Positions 33,623 through 45,847 of a stretch of DNA of 64,000 nucleotides are shown in pieces. The position numbers were made by a program, and so were the translations under genes. Position 1 is the first letter of the stretch, and the number at the start of each line of letters is the position of its first letter. This DNA is from Rhyzopertha dominica. Its lineage: Eukaryota; Arthropoda; Insecta; Coleoptera; Bostrichidae. The notes under the pieces were generated by a model. It was not told the DNA's origin. It worked only from the letters and a program-made list of their open reading frames with translations, and ran no database searches. The DNA is taken from contig QCXZ01000064.1 of the NCBI GenBank assembly GCA_025024175.1, positions 46,149,325-46,213,324 on the forward strand, given 5' to 3'.

Positions 33623-34068
33623 TGTTACATATTTTTGTATTGAGAAAGTATGGGTGCGGTAGGTAAGAAAGGGTGGCTGGGTTAGTTATAGTTGCTGAAC
33701 ATGTTTTTCGGTTAAAGAAGTAAAGTGTGTCCATGCTGTGAAGAGACACTTATAATTGTCCAAGTGCGTTACGAAAGTTGAAGGAATGACAGTGATACAA
33801 AAATTTGTGTTTATGGTGTGATTTTGTAATCTTGAATGCTATTGAAGGGATGACTGGAAAACGTTATTGGAAGTTTGAATATAATTGGTTGGTTGAGATG
33901 GAGTAGGTGGTTAATTAAGTAAGACTAGATTTCAGAAGACGAAAAACGAGGCGAACGTTGTTAAAGTCAAGAGAAAAAAGTTGTTTTGTAATTCTTGTAT
34001 ATCTTTGTACATAACTTGTAATATACAATTATTAGTTATGTCCGTGTGTTTTGGAAATCATCCTGACA
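33623..34068 (+). repeat. Direct repeat, left copy (possible LTR start)
   Basis: It begins TGTTACATATTTTTGTATTG and ends CATCCTGACA (TG...CA, as in LTRs). The same sequence recurs at 35256-35651, with a deletion of about 60 bases and a 13-base insertion. Downstream, an AATAAAG at about 34160 and a TGGTGGCAGC at about 35042, which looks like a tRNA primer-binding region, suggest that a much longer LTR (33623 to about 35036) is the true unit. Confidence 0.6.
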
Positions 34069-35255
34069 ATTGTTTAGTGAACCTCCCTCGTATATGTTGT
34101 GTTTACTTTAAGTAAGAAGTTCTCAGTGTGATAATGTAACTTTCTTAGAAATCAATTCTCAATAAAGTTCCTACACAAAGAGTTCAATCATATAGAGCCG
34201 GCTTCACACGCCAAGAGGCCTGATTATACCATCCAGACATAAACATCCACCCAGTGAAAAGGTGGGAACTGATGATCGAAGGTTAAAACCAAAGTCAAAT
34301 AGAAGTCGTCTCTCAGCCACCAGCAAGTTAACAAGTAACGGGGAGAGTCTCCCATCAGCCGTCATCAAGTTAAGTCGTACGAGAGAGTCTCCTCTCAGTC
34401 AACATCAAGTTAAGATGTAAAAATTGAAATTCCAATTATCATATCACTGTTTCGATCTTAAATCAAAAAGTTTAAAAGTTCTTCGACGGGTCTCCAGTTT
34501 GATTTTCAGTCATATAACGTTCAGTTGATGATCCCAGGGGAAGTTTGGGAAGAATAGTAGAACTCCAGGGGGCGAAATTCCAGGGTATTTGAATAGAAGT
34601 CTGTGCAGTTACGAGTTACTTGGTTTGGACCCATCACTCTAAAGTGGATTATACCTTATACCGTGGAGAGTCAATAAGTTTGCTTACTCTTGCTAAGTTA
34701 TCAACACCGTCTGTCTAGATATAAGAGACCAAATAATTTTCTTGCAATTTTGTGTGTCAATTTCCAGTTTTCAGGGAAACTTACTCTATTTTTATTCCTT
34801 TATTCGTTCATTGTTATAATATTTTATTTTTATTCAGCTTATATTAAATTACTAAATTTTACAAACGGTGTCTGAATGCTTTCTTGTACCAGAAAGAATC
34901 CCTAAACCATTTCAGGGCTACGATACTCACTCTCTGAAGAGGGGTGTAAACCAGTGTCAAAAATCAAATTTGTTCTTATCAATTTCTGTTAAGTTTTCTT
35001 TAGCATTAATTAAAAGGGCGTCCGATCCCTTCAAAATCGGACTGGTGGCAGCATACCTCTGAAAAATTAAATATTAATATTCTTCATAAAAAATTTCTCT
35101 AAGTTTCATAAAAACCCGCTGAAGCCAAAAACAAGGTAAGTGACCTCTTTTCTTATCAGTGATAATATGCCTACGATTATTAAAATTATTAGATTATAAC
35201 ACTTATATTCACTTTCGGAGTCTGTTACAAATCTAAGTATAACTAACAAGTTTGG
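34069..35255 (+). other. Interior of the putative LTR element, no coding capacity
   Basis: It contains three related motifs GAGAGTCTCCCATCAGCC, GAGAGTCTCCTCTCAGTC and GTCTCTCAGCC around 34305-34400, each followed by a CATCAAGTTAA-like piece, so a short internal repeat. Near 35036 GGACTGGTGGCAGC could be the LTR edge and primer-binding site. No gag or pol motif is seen. It reads as a non-autonomous or deleted LTR retrotransposon. Confidence 0.4.
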
Positions 35256-35651
35256 TGTTACATATTTTTGTATTTAGAAAGTATGCGTGCGGTAGGTAAG
35301 CAAGGGTGGCTGGGTTAGTTACAGTTGCTGACCATATGTTTTTTTGGTTAAAGAAGTAAAGTGTATCCAAGCGGACGTGCCCTGCTGTGAAGGGACACTT
35401 ATAATTGTTCAAGTGCGTAAGGAAAGTTGAAGGAATGACAGTGGAACTAAAATTTATGTGTATGGCGTGATTTTTGTAAGCTTGAAGTGGGTGATTAATT
35501 AAGTAAGATTAGATTTTAGAAGACGAAAAACGAGGAGAACGTTGTTAGAGTCAAGAGAAAAAGGTTGTTTGTAATTCTTGTGGATCTTTGTACATAACTT
35601 GTAATATACAATTATTAGTTACGCCCGTGTGTTATTGGAATCATCCTGACA
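35256..35651 (+). repeat. Direct repeat, right copy (possible second LTR, truncated)
   Basis: Matches 33623-34068 from TGTTACATATTTTTG to CCTGACA. No PPT or TSD is evident. It could be a second LTR cut short, or a partial tandem duplication. Confidence 0.6.
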
Positions 35652-37424
35652 ATTGTTAGATTATAACATTTGGTTTAAAAACGCATGCATTTATGGTAAT
35701 ACATGTATTTATCAAATTCCGTATCTAGTTTAGAAATTTTCATTCACGATTAACGTCTTTTCTTATTAATACCGATAAAAATAAATCTCGCATACCTGTT
35801 GATGCAGAGAAGATAATTGCTGAGGCGAGAGAGATCTTAAAGGTAAATATAAATAAAAAGGTCAGTGAGTGTAATCAAATTTAGTCTCGGCTATGTACCT
35901 ACTGCGTTCTAAAATCTCTTTGAAATAGGTCATTACCGACATATTTACACGGATGACGCAGGTAAATATTGACAAAGCGCTTCTTAAATATATAACAACA
36001 TCTCCGAGGTTTATAGAGGACTATAAAGCTCATCTCGATGAAAGCTAAACTGCCAAATTGTGGACATATTTACATGTACAGTTCTGTTAATTAAAAAAGG
36101 TCGAAGCTGGTTACGGAATCAAAAAAGAATTGTGCGGGAACGAAAAACAAACATGCGTTCGTGAGGAATAAACAACACAGGAATAAATTTTAACCGCGCC
36201 GTTACATTTGTTTTTAACAATACTGATACTCGTTCCAGACTGCGTGCATTTACAAAATTCTGGTGACGTAACGTACTAGATGAAGTGGTCGAAGGAAGTT
36301 AATTGATGTCATAGTATTTAACATTACGTACTGTTATCTAAATGACAATAAATGAAGGCAATCAAGTCTTTATCAAACTGATGCATTTTTGATACAAACA
36401 AAATATTGGTGAACTACAAATCGTTGAAAAAAGATTAAAAAATTAAACACAGCTAATTGAGTGTTTTCTTAAAATTTGCTGTGGTGATAAGAATGTTGCT
36501 AGAACTCATCTGAGAAGTGCTCTGTATTAAAAGCGCTCAGAAATTGTTTCAGGTCTCTTCTTTACAAACACAAAGTTATACTAATTAATTAGCTAGCTAG
36601 GAAACAAACTGATTATTTTGAATGTGTTTTGTTTTGTTTTACGAGATTTATCACATAACGTACGATTGTTTCGACCTAATGGTCATTTGTATCAAGATAA
36701 TCATTGCTTGAAGAATGAGAAGGATCACCTAGTCAGGGCAGGTTCTAACTCGATTAAAATATCTAATTAAAGAGAAAGTATTTTGTTGTTATAAGTCGAA
36801 ATAATTTTGATCAAATAATTCATTCAGAGCCATCTTCTTGTCTACCCTGGAACTTTTCCCGAATATATTTAAAGGCAACGGCGTAAACGTCAGTTGCGTA
36901 ATCCGCGGGCACTGGTTTCCCCACATCATAACAATGTGATATTCTCTGTTTATGTATTCTGGTTCTTAGCGAGTAGTAGAATCACAATCACTATATTCAT
37001 TTTTTCTCTTTTGTTTTACTTCTTCCATTTGCTTATTTATATATACTTTTTAATTTTTCTTGTCTTCTGTGCGTGCAAAATCTCTAATATCATTTTCGGT
37101 GATGGCTGTTGCACCAGGAGTTACTCCTTTTTTTTAAAAACCGTAGTCGTTGGGCGCCCATATGCAAATTTTGATAAAGCAAGTATTTGGTTGCAAGAGT
37201 GGCTACCATTGCTACATATAGAAGCGAGCGCGCATGCGATCGCACTGTATCTGTTCGATTGTGCAACTAAACAGGTTGCGTCTAGGTGGTACAAATTAAA
37301 AGGTTGCGCAACTGAGTGCGACTGTTTCGAGTCGGACGCGATTAAATGCGTCTGCGCTGACATGCTGTCATACAATTCCAGATTATCAGTTAGGTACGGC
37401 AATACTAAAATAACTTGTCTGAAT
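35652..37424. other. Unassigned stretch
   Basis: No recognised gene. A 190-codon frame (36894-37466) lacks an ATG start and has no domain; its first third is a hydrophobic run from poly-T-rich sequence. A GC-rich patch with repeated TGCG/GCGAC words at 37240-37360 may be the edge of an unidentified element. Confidence 0.35.
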
Positions 37425-38216
37425 ACGAGGGTGAATGCTTTCAGCGTCCATAATATAATAAGATAATATTTTGTCGGATAGATCGCTGTCTCTTGAAAAA
37501 CACTGACAAAAAATTAATAGTCTGACGTTTCAATTACACCTGTAATCTTTGTCAAAGACGAAGAACCTCAAAATTTGCCTGACACAAGTTCAAACAAATT
37601 TTTGAAAGTAAATAAACAAATCACCAAGGAAGCGAGACGTCATAGAAACAACGTGCCAACCTGATAAAAAAGGAACCTAACGATGAAAAAGGAACTACCT
37701 ACCTACTAGATATACACGAACTACTTGATAAAAGATAACTACAAAATAGCCTTCCAAATGTCACCTAACTCATAATTTCCATAATCCCTATTAAAATTAT
37801 TAGTATTCCTACAAATTTCTATAGCTTCTTTTATTAGACGTTTGTGATAATATTTTTCTCTATGTAAAATTTTTGTTTTATCAAAATCAATCATGTGTCT
37901 AGTCAAATATGAGTGTTCAGCTACGGAAGATTTGTCTATCTGTTGCAACCTAGTAGCACGTATGTGTTCTTTCAAACGCGTACCTACTTTTCTTTTTGTT
38001 TGACCTATGTAACACTTTCCGCAAGAACAAGTAATTTTGTAAACACCTTCACTCTCTAAATGTACTTTATCTTTAGTAGAATTTAAAATTTTATCTAAAT
38101 TATTATATGTACTATCAACAACTAAAATATCATGTTTTCTAAGCATCCTCTTTAATTTTTCCGAAAGGCCTTGTACATAAGGCAAACTCAACTTCAATTT
38201 ACTTTGTCGTGGCTGA
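37425..38216 (-). mobile_element. 5'-truncated Penelope copy P3
   Basis: The minus strand carries only the last 153 codons of the Penelope family seen intact at 45745-47937, plus its 3' end (GACAAAATATTATCTTATTA...), and reads on into GGACGCTGAAAGC and CACCCTCG. It breaks off from the intact copy at 38216, after the codons for the QPRQ segment. The high identity to P2 indicates a recent, truncated insertion. Confidence 0.9.
37739..38197 (-). pseudogene. Penelope P3: GIY-YIG endonuclease domain only
   Basis: 152 codons open, starting MKLSLPYVQGLSEKLKRML, with GVYKITCSCGKCYIGQ and TRLKEHIRATR. Compared with P2 (45848-47656) only two amino-acid differences are seen (N for S in KILNSTK, Y for C in NRDYGNYE). 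It lacks the reverse transcriptase, so it is not autonomous. The GIY-YIG module would nick target DNA in an intact element. Confidence 0.85.
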
Positions 38217-39370
38217 ATGTTTTCTTGGATCTTCGTAAACTTTATGAAACCGTTCTTCCATCAAAGGTAAATAAATGCATTCTGTATTGCATCCTTATCC
38301 TGTTTTTCTTTCTTCTCTTCAGTTCAAGAGCACACACAAGAGCGCAAATTCATGTTAAAACTGAACACTTTAATTTTAATGTACTCGTACACGTGAGCGT
38401 ACACATAATTGATGGATATAGTTTGGTGCGCATGTCAGCGCGCCTAACCTCTTTGCAGCCAAACACAATATTGCATGTAGGCACCCAGCTTAATGCAGAA
38501 AAATTGCTCGAAATCTACCGCAATATCCAGAAATCTTAAGCAATCACAAAAATCCAACAGTATTAATACATAAAGCATGCATGTTTTAATGTGCTTTGCT
38601 TCATATGTTTAATCGGCTTGTTTCCAATATGTTTAATTAATTCAGAATATCTGAACTATTCAACTTATTAACGGTGTTAGTACATGGTTTCTCTAAAAGA
38701 TTCATGCAATCCAGGGCGCTTATGGAAATTATCGATTAAATCGCATACTTGTCATCTCTTGATTTTTGAATTATTTCATATAATTTAACATGAGAAAACG
38801 CCTGGAAGTGTGTATTTTCAACATATTCTTTAGTGTTTTGTGGGATAATTAACNTTAAAGTTGTAGTAAGCTCACATTCCGGAGCTGTGGGGTGACATTA
38901 ATCTGCAACCTTCAATATTATCGCCACTTACTATCGCCGTTTCGCCATGCATATTGTAGCTTGGCAGCAGTTACAAAAAGGCGGTAAAAAGAATTAAGAA
39001 ATAAACGCCGCCCGCGTTGCATGAATTATTTACAGAAACCCTGTATATCTATAGCATAATGAAGTCGTGTGCATGTTGTACAGTTTGATTTAATCTATTG
39101 TACCATTTTTCACGTTATAATCTTATATTTTTATTTTATTTACGAATATTATAAACGTTAAATTGTAATATAGTGTCATTTATCTGTATTAACTAGCGAA
39201 ACAATTTTACCAGTGGTTAGACAAATTTTAAAATGTGCTTTGTGGTATCCTATCAGTCCATAATAAGTCACGGGCAGAGTAGTAATTACGTTCTATAAGA
39301 ACGTTAAGATTTTAAGAAGAAAACAGGCGTGCACTTAAAGTAATAAGTAATACAATACATCATGACAATA
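38217..39370. other. Unassigned spacer
   Basis: No recognised feature; one N at about 38854. Confidence 0.35.
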
Positions 39371-39662
39371 ATATAATAATAATAATAATAATCTTTATTT
39401 AACGCCCTCAAGCAATTTACAAAATATCTAAACATATAATATACAATAAAAAATGAATCAAGAAGTAACTACTACAAAACATGGAGAAAAGGAGTTTAAA
39501 ATTTTAGAACTCGTTTTAAATCTGCTTTAAATTTGCAATTTTTAGAAAAAAGATCTAGGTTATTACAGAAAAGATTAACACTTAGACTACATCTATCTCT
39601 TGGGCAGTTGCAACCATACAACGTTCTGTGGCTAGAAACCTGCAGCAACGGAGTGTTACGAA

Positions 39663-40990
39663 CTATGCGCTGAGGTACATGCAGTAAAAACATTTCCACA
39701 AGTTCCATACAGTTACACTGCCCACTGAGAACCTTTTGAGTAAAGCAAATGTCGAAATAAGTGCGCCGAGTTGATAACCAAAATAGTTCAAAAAATAAGA
39801 GTACAATTCGCTACTGAAGGTAATTTTAGACTTATAACATAAGTGTTTTACAAATTTTTTTTGAACATTTTCCAATCTAGTTACTTGAAACTCAAAATAA
39901 GGTGACCAAATTAAACTATAGTAATCTACAATGCTACGTACAAGACTAGAATATAAAACTAATAAGGAACGAATGCTTACAAAGTCTTTTGTTGACCTTT
40001 TTAAGAATCCTAACATTTTACTGGCTTTGGATACGATGCTATCAATATGGTAATTAAATTTTAATTTGGAGTCAACAATTACCCCAAGNTCTCTNATAAA
40101 CTGCACATTCTCCAACCGTACGCCATTTAAAAAGTATGGATAAACAGTGATAATGCTCTTCCTGCAGAAACAGATTGATTTACACTTATCTGGGTTCAAA
40201 TCAAGGCCGTTCCTAACACACCACCTATAAATACGATCCAAATCACTTTGAAAATTGACATGGTCATTATAACATTTAATACATAAGAAAATTTTTATCC
40301 TCAGCAAATAGCAGAAATTTTGAAAATTGTATTTCATCTTTAATATCGTTTATGTATAACAAAAACAAAGGGCCTAAGTGGGATCCCTGAGGAACTCCTG
40401 ACGTTGAATTAAAAGGATCTGACTTTTAACCATTGATATTTAAGATGTGAGCACGATTAGTAAGGAATGATTCTATCCAAGACAAAAGCGGTCCACAAAA
40501 ACCGTACCCACCCAATTTACATACTAATCTTTAATGGTTGATACTATCAAAAGCTTTGCTGAAGTCAGTGTAAACAGCGTCAACCACAAAGCCCCTCTCT
40601 AAACAATTACAGATAAAATTTACGTATGAAAACAAATTAGTAACGGTTGATTTACCCGACAAAAACCCGTGCTGTTGATCAATAATAGTTTCCTTAAAAA
40701 TAAAAGATAATTTGGTAGTGACAAGTTTGTCAAGAATTTTGGGAATACATGACTGAATAGTAATCTGTCGATAGTTTATTGTCACATCAGACCTATCCCC
40801 CTTTTTAAAAATAGGAATAGAATAACACATTTTCCAATAGTCTGGAAAGTTGCCTTGAGAAAGTGAAATATTATAGATTGTAAAAAGGGGAATGTTAACG
40901 ATTTAGCCCAACTTTTAATAAAAATAGGAGGAATTAAGTCAGGACCTGCCATACCATCAACCGCCACCTCTCTTAGACTTTTGTTAAGCT
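39663..40990 (-). pseudogene. LINE reverse transcriptase, multiple frames, mutated active site
   Basis: Blocks: GPDLIPPIFIKSW, IPIFKKGDRSDVTINYR, QQHGFLSGKSTVTNL, and VYTDFSKAFDSINH (motif A). Then SGVPQGSHLGPLFLLYINDI (about 40400, motif B), FLLFAEDKNFLMY (about 40300, motif C), and LGVIVDSKLKFNYHID, MLGFLKRSTKDF and YYSLIWSPYFEFQ. Motif C should be FADD or YADD; here the first Asp is Glu (AED), which would disable polymerisation. Breaks are seen near 40850, 40530 and 40340. Confidence 0.85.
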
Positions 40991-40992
40991 CC

Positions 40993-42330
40993 TCAACAGA
41001 AATAAAAAGTTTGTTGTAAGAAACTGGGTTTTTTTAGTGATTTTTCTAAATCAGAATTATCCAAAGACATAAATGGCTTATAAGTAGAACCAAAGTAGCT
41101 TGCCAGAAGCGCAGCAATGTCAGCTCCATCTGATGCATGTTTTTCTCCATGGTGCAAAAAGCCAGGCACCGAATTACAGTTTTTATTTTTGGATTTAATA
41201 TATTTCCAGAACAATTTGGTGTTATTAGGAATAGAATTTTCTACATTAGAAATATAATCGGAGTAAGCTTCCCGCACCATGATTTTGCATCGTTTTCTTA
41301 GTTCAACAAAGTCAGAATAATCTGCATCAGACTTAGATATTTTAAATTTGCGATGGATATGACGTTTATTTTTAATAAGTTTAATAATATTTTTGTTGAA
41401 CCAAGAAGGAAAATTTGATTTCTTATTTATTCGTTTAGTTACACAACGCTCCATAATATCTTCCAAAATAAAATAGAAATGATCAACACATTGATTAATA
41501 TCGTTACTGTTATACAGGATGCTGCTCCAATTGACGCTACATAATAACCAATTTAAGGCATCATAATTTGCATTCTTAAAGTCGTAAAAATAGTATGTGG
41601 GGGTTTTTAGTTCATTGTATTTAAAGTAATTAATTTCTAAGGGTGGATGAAAAATATCACAGTTTGTAAGAGGTAAACATTCAGTAACAACTATATCACA
41701 GTTATTCGAAAAAACTAGATCCAAAATTACATTATTGCAATTCAAAATATTGTTGAACTGAGTCAATCCTAGCAATAAAAACCTATCACAGATGCAGATT
41801 TCAATGTCACTGTTGATTTCGGTTCCAAAAAATCCTGGGAGATCAGGATCCTTATGCCAAATAATATTGGGCAGGTTGTAATCACCAGTAATTAAGATGG
41901 AGGTATCTTCATTATTGGAAATGATATTCTCGACCGAAGAAGCATGATTCGAGTAATACTGCAGCGATGATCCAGGAGGAATATAGACTACACCAACTAT
42001 CACAGATTCACGATCACAGTGCACCCTCACCAAAACTTCCTCGACATCATTAGAGCTGGATAGCAATCTATGTGAAGGAAATTGACGTTTTACTGCAATG
42101 AACACTCCACCGCCTCTTGACTTGTTACTAGTTGCTGATGATCTGTCGTGACGATAAACTATGTAACGATTATCAATAAATTCTTCATTATAGATACCAT
42201 CCAACAGCCAAGATTCAGTAATTAAAATTATGTCATAATCGTTGAGGAGTACAGCATTTTGAAAGTCGTTTAATTTTGTTCTTAAGCCTCGCACGTTTTG
42301 GTAAAATATATTTAATTTTTTTATACTAGA
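40993..42330 (-). pseudogene. LINE AP-endonuclease domain and linker
   Basis: Endonuclease blocks in order: FYQNVRGLRTKLNDF, ILITESWL, SRGGGVFIAVKR, VIVGVVYIPPGSS, LITGDYNLPNIIW and VILDLVFSN. The linker has FPSWFNKNIIKLIKNKRH and KLFWKYIKSKN, typical of Jockey/CR1 LINEs. The frame is lost near 41025 in a run of A (minus strand), after EKSLKK; the continuation FISVEELNKSLREVAVDGMAGP is in another frame. It would make the nicking enzyme for target-primed reverse transcription if restored. Confidence 0.88.
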
Positions 42331-42739
42331 TGGTAAGGTGCACTGTAACGTATTATGAGAACCTAGTCAGTCTTGCTTTTGAAGATTGTTTGGTTTGGAA
42401 TGTAGGACAGATGGCGCTACAGTCTATTCCCAATGGTTATTACCTGTATATAACAGTATAGTAATATTAGACCTAAGTCTTCATATTTATTGTAATTGCG
42501 AATATACAAAAGGGTTGTCACCCAATGGAGGACGTAGACCACAATGTACCCACCTATTTACAGAAAGTTCAATGTTTAAATGCATTACACTAGTAATAGA
42601 AACATAGAAAGGGAACACAAGCATTAACATTTGCAGTTAGAAACATGGTACTATTTTTTGTCTGAGTATCGAAATAAGCCCCAGCAGAATAACGGAACCG
42701 TCTTTAGTGAAGTTAAGAAATTTGTAACAGGTCTTTATT
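42331..42739. other. Unassigned spacer
   Basis: No recognised feature between the two LINE insertions. Confidence 0.35.
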
Positions 42740-42955
42740 GAATTTCTGTAGCCTTCTATCTATCTATCTATCTATCTATCTTCTGCGGTGCGACCCCGCA
42801 GATGGGATGGCGCGCTGCACTTAGACCTCTCGATCCATTGTGCCAGCACCGTAGCTTAGAAGAGTCCTGCCTTCTCAAAGAAGTGCAGTATCTCTTTCCA
42901 AGGGAATCCATAAAGATCTTCAGTCTTAATAAATTGGGACCCAAATTTTCCAAAC

Positions 42956-44041
42956 TAGAGGTGGGAAGTTTGTGAACGAACGAACGAAGTGTACTATTCA
43001 GTTGCGCCACAATGAACGATTTCGTTCGTCAGAATAAAATGAACTAGTTCGTTTTGAACAATGCAAGGGACTTGTANAATACTGAACTGAAACAGATGTG
43101 CAGTTCGCATTGAACGATTGAACAACCGCGAGCGATGACCTATGGGAAGGGCGAACGACCGAATATGTATCTTTTCGTGAACGAACACGCGAATTACGAT
43201 GTGCGGCCGGGTGAACGATATAATAAAGCTATTTCGCAATGTATAGCGTGGAATGGCTTCGCAGTCTCGCAGTCCTCGTTTCGCTGTTTGGCATTTTTAT
43301 TTAACATTGTGTTGCAAGCCAGAATGTTGGAATAATATACCAAATCATATACCAAATATGTAATTATTATTTCAATACCTAAANATTGCTTTTACTTTTT
43401 AAATGGCCTTAAACGTTTCAGTAATACGTGCCACGGTGTGTTTAAAATCAGGACCAGTTGAAGTAGGTAGTACAATTTTAAAATATACAAAAACAGTGTT
43501 AAAACTAACAAACATTAGAATACATAATAGGTTATACCTTACAAACGTTTATTTTTTTAATGAATAATTAGTAATAATTAGCATGCGGATGATTGATAAA
43601 CATCCAAGCCCCGCTCGCTTGCACAGAGGTTACCTATATATTATTTGTCTTTAACAGCAATTATTTTTAATTGTAGTTGTATTAGTATTATTTGTGAAGT
43701 CATTAATTATTACTTTCTCTATACCTTTTGTATTTCCAAAGCCATTAAATTAATTACAAATTTAAATATATTTCATAATGTCAGTTTCATTATCAATTAA
43801 AGCACGTATTACATTTTATATCTCAAATATACACGAAGTGTAGCTATCACAGAACTAAACGGTAATCAGCTGTTGTATGTTTGTATGGCACAAGTACATA
43901 TATCAACTGCAGGACTACGAAATGGGAAGCGGCCAGCGAATTCGAACTACTTCATTTTGAACGATAAAATTGAACTATTCATTTAATTGAACTAAATCAG
44001 TATGAAGTATTCACAGAAATGAACTACAACGCCCACCTCTA
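42956..44041. mobile_element. hAT-like non-autonomous element, 1086 bp
   Basis: The ends are TAGAGGTGGG and CCCACCTCTA, a typical hAT terminus. The flanking 8-mers are TTCCAAAC (42948-42955) and CTCCAAAC (44042-44049), a 7/8 target duplication. Inside each end are many GAACGA/GTTCGTTC words (GAACGAACGAACGAAG at left; GAACTACTTC and TTTGAACGATAAAATTGAAC at right), likely subterminal binding repeats. No transposase frame. Two N bases. Confidence 0.88.
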
Positions 44042-44334
44042 CTCCAAACCTTTTGCCCCCTCCTCTTCCTCGTCTTCTGAGCAGAACCTACAGGTGCTAC
44101 TTTCCACAGCACCCATATTATATAGGTGTTTATTGAGCCGGCAGTGTCCCGTAAGTACACCCACCACTAATCGCAATTGAGAACGACTCCGGCTTAAAAA
44201 CCATTTGCGTTCCTGAGCAGACGTAGGTCCAGTGATGAAGGCCCTAGATTGCCGCAGTTCCGGTGCGTCTTCCCAATACAGGTAAAACTGACTACCAAGC
44301 CACTTTGACATCTCGGCCCTCTGTCTGCTTTCTG
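44042..44334 (-). pseudogene. LINE RNase H C-terminal region (right part)
   Basis: The reading is AESRQRAEMSKWL, WEDAPELRQSRAFI, then RSQLRLVVGVLTGHCRLNKH, LYNMGAVESSTCRFCSEDEE. This is the end of the RNase H and zinc-knuckle region of I/Jockey/R1-type LINEs (L-R-x-L-x-G-x-L-T-G-H-x-x-L, then C-R-x-C-x-E-x-E-E). It is cut at 44042 by the hAT target duplication and continues at 42955 as FGKFGSQFIKTEDLYGF, then WKEILHFFEKAGLF, stop. Confidence 0.8.
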
Positions 44335-44350
44335 GAATTTCTGTAGCCTT

Positions 44351-45732
44351 ATTGTATTAGAGAGGCATTTGACAATATGTACTCGTAAGTGGGATAGAAT
44401 ATAAGGTAGTTTGCTTTATTAAGGATTCCAGAACAATTATTTTCGTACTTATTAAAGATTCCTACCTACATTGGGTTGGTTTTTATTGATATTTATTAGA
44501 ACAAATCTCTAACTAACTCTACCTAACTCTTCGAGAAGTATTAGTTCATAATAAACTTTATCTTAATGCCAATGGCCGATTGTAGCTAATTTACTGCTTA
44601 CTTAGAAAATCATAATTTTAAACAATTATTACTGAACGCTGATACTTTTATATGCTATAAAAGGAGTATGGAGTGTGTTAATTTATTCGTATATATTGAG
44701 TCAGAAGTAACCGTTATACAGCATAAAATGATTTGATTTTGTGTTTACGATATTAGTCAAGTGCAGATGTGCGTGGCGTTTTGGATTAATAGTATTAGCA
44801 AAACCAGTGGTAAAACAAATGTTGCTCGAAATTAAACTACGCGTCAGGAAAGTATATTTTTCGTCCATTATTGAACTCTTTTTAAACAGTTTTTATTGCT
44901 TGAGATACTTCTGCCATGTGTTTGAGTGTAACCGATTAGCATAATTATCATTATAATACATTATAACTTATAGTTCTCTTTAAATTTAGGTTTGATTGGT
45001 TTGGTTCCCTTTCCCAACTCTCGTCACAATTTTGAACTGAAATTGCGGTACTGTGAATTACCTATTTAGTGACTGTAACCAAAATAGCCGGTACAATGGG
45101 GATAGTTATTGAAGAGTGATTCCATAAACCAAGTTTTAAATAATTAAAAGAAATAATGTTACTGTTTAACCGTGTTTTATGTTGCACTTGACAGCAAAGA
45201 AGATCAATTTTGACAGGTATTTATCCATATTGCTTTAGTTAATCGGGGCGGCAACACTGTCGCCTTAAATTGGAAATAAAGCCATGTTCATTTGAGTATT
45301 ATGTGTATTTGTACTTATATAGGGTTTCTATATATGATTCATGCAACGCGGGTGGCGTTGATTTTAATTTTTTTTTGCCACCTCCTTGTAACTGCTGCCA
45401 AGCTATAATTTGCATATCAATGTCACCCGCACAAAACACTACAGAATATGTTGAAAATGCACACTTTTCAGCTGTTTTCTCACATCAAAATATATCAAAT
45501 AATTCAAAAATAGACGGATGACATGTATACGTCACTTTCCAGAGAGGTAGCAAACTGATTTAATCGATAATTCCAATAAGCACCCTGGATGCATGAATCA
45601 TTTATAGAGACCTTGTACAACTTTTAATATAAATCAAAATTACAATCATTGTATTTTGGCAAATAAAATCTTGGCAAATACTAATTGATCTCGTTAAAAC
45701 GTCGCAAAGACCGACAACTTTAACTAGAAACT
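44351..45732. other. Unassigned AT-rich spacer
   Basis: No recognised gene; frames at 44741-44944 and 45270-45521 have no motif. Confidence 0.35.
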
Positions 45733-45847
45733 ATTCACTTATCTACGAGGGTGAATGCATTCAGCGTCCATAATATAATAAGATAATAAGATAAACCTGT
45801 CACAAAAGAGTGTCTCAGATGCTGCTGTAAATATTTTAGCGAAGGGG

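Larger units (their letters stand above)
39371..42330 (-). mobile_element. Nearly full-length minus-strand LINE (Jockey/CR1-like)
   Basis: Reading leftwards: endonuclease (42294 to 40993), reverse transcriptase in three or four frames (40990 to 39700), 3' UTR, and an ATT-type tail (39366-39392). The frame before 42294 reads SSIKKLNIFYQNVRGLRTK, so the protein begins a little further right (before 42340). ORF1 is not seen; the element may be 5' truncated there. No convincing TSD was found. N bases at about 40089 and 40095. Confidence 0.88.
42740..44350 (-). mobile_element. 5'-truncated LINE with 16-bp TSD and (TCTA)n tail, interrupted by a hAT
   Basis: GAATTTCTGTAGCCTT is found at 42740-42755 and 44335-44350 as a perfect target duplication. 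Inside, minus strand, lies about 485 bases of LINE 3' end, split by a 1.09-kb hAT. The 3' tail is (TCTA)n/(TAGA)n at 42756-42782. The order of events is fixed: the LINE inserted first, the hAT later. Confidence 0.9.

Noticed and set aside
36835..37010. Possible Harbinger-type transposase N-terminus on the minus strand (EYINREYHI region)
   Set aside because: Too short and has an in-frame stop; similarity to HARBI1 is not convincing.
36894..37466. 190-codon open frame, + strand
   Set aside because: No ATG at the start, a hydrophobic stretch produced by poly-T-rich sequence, no known domain and no splice or poly(A) context; likely chance.
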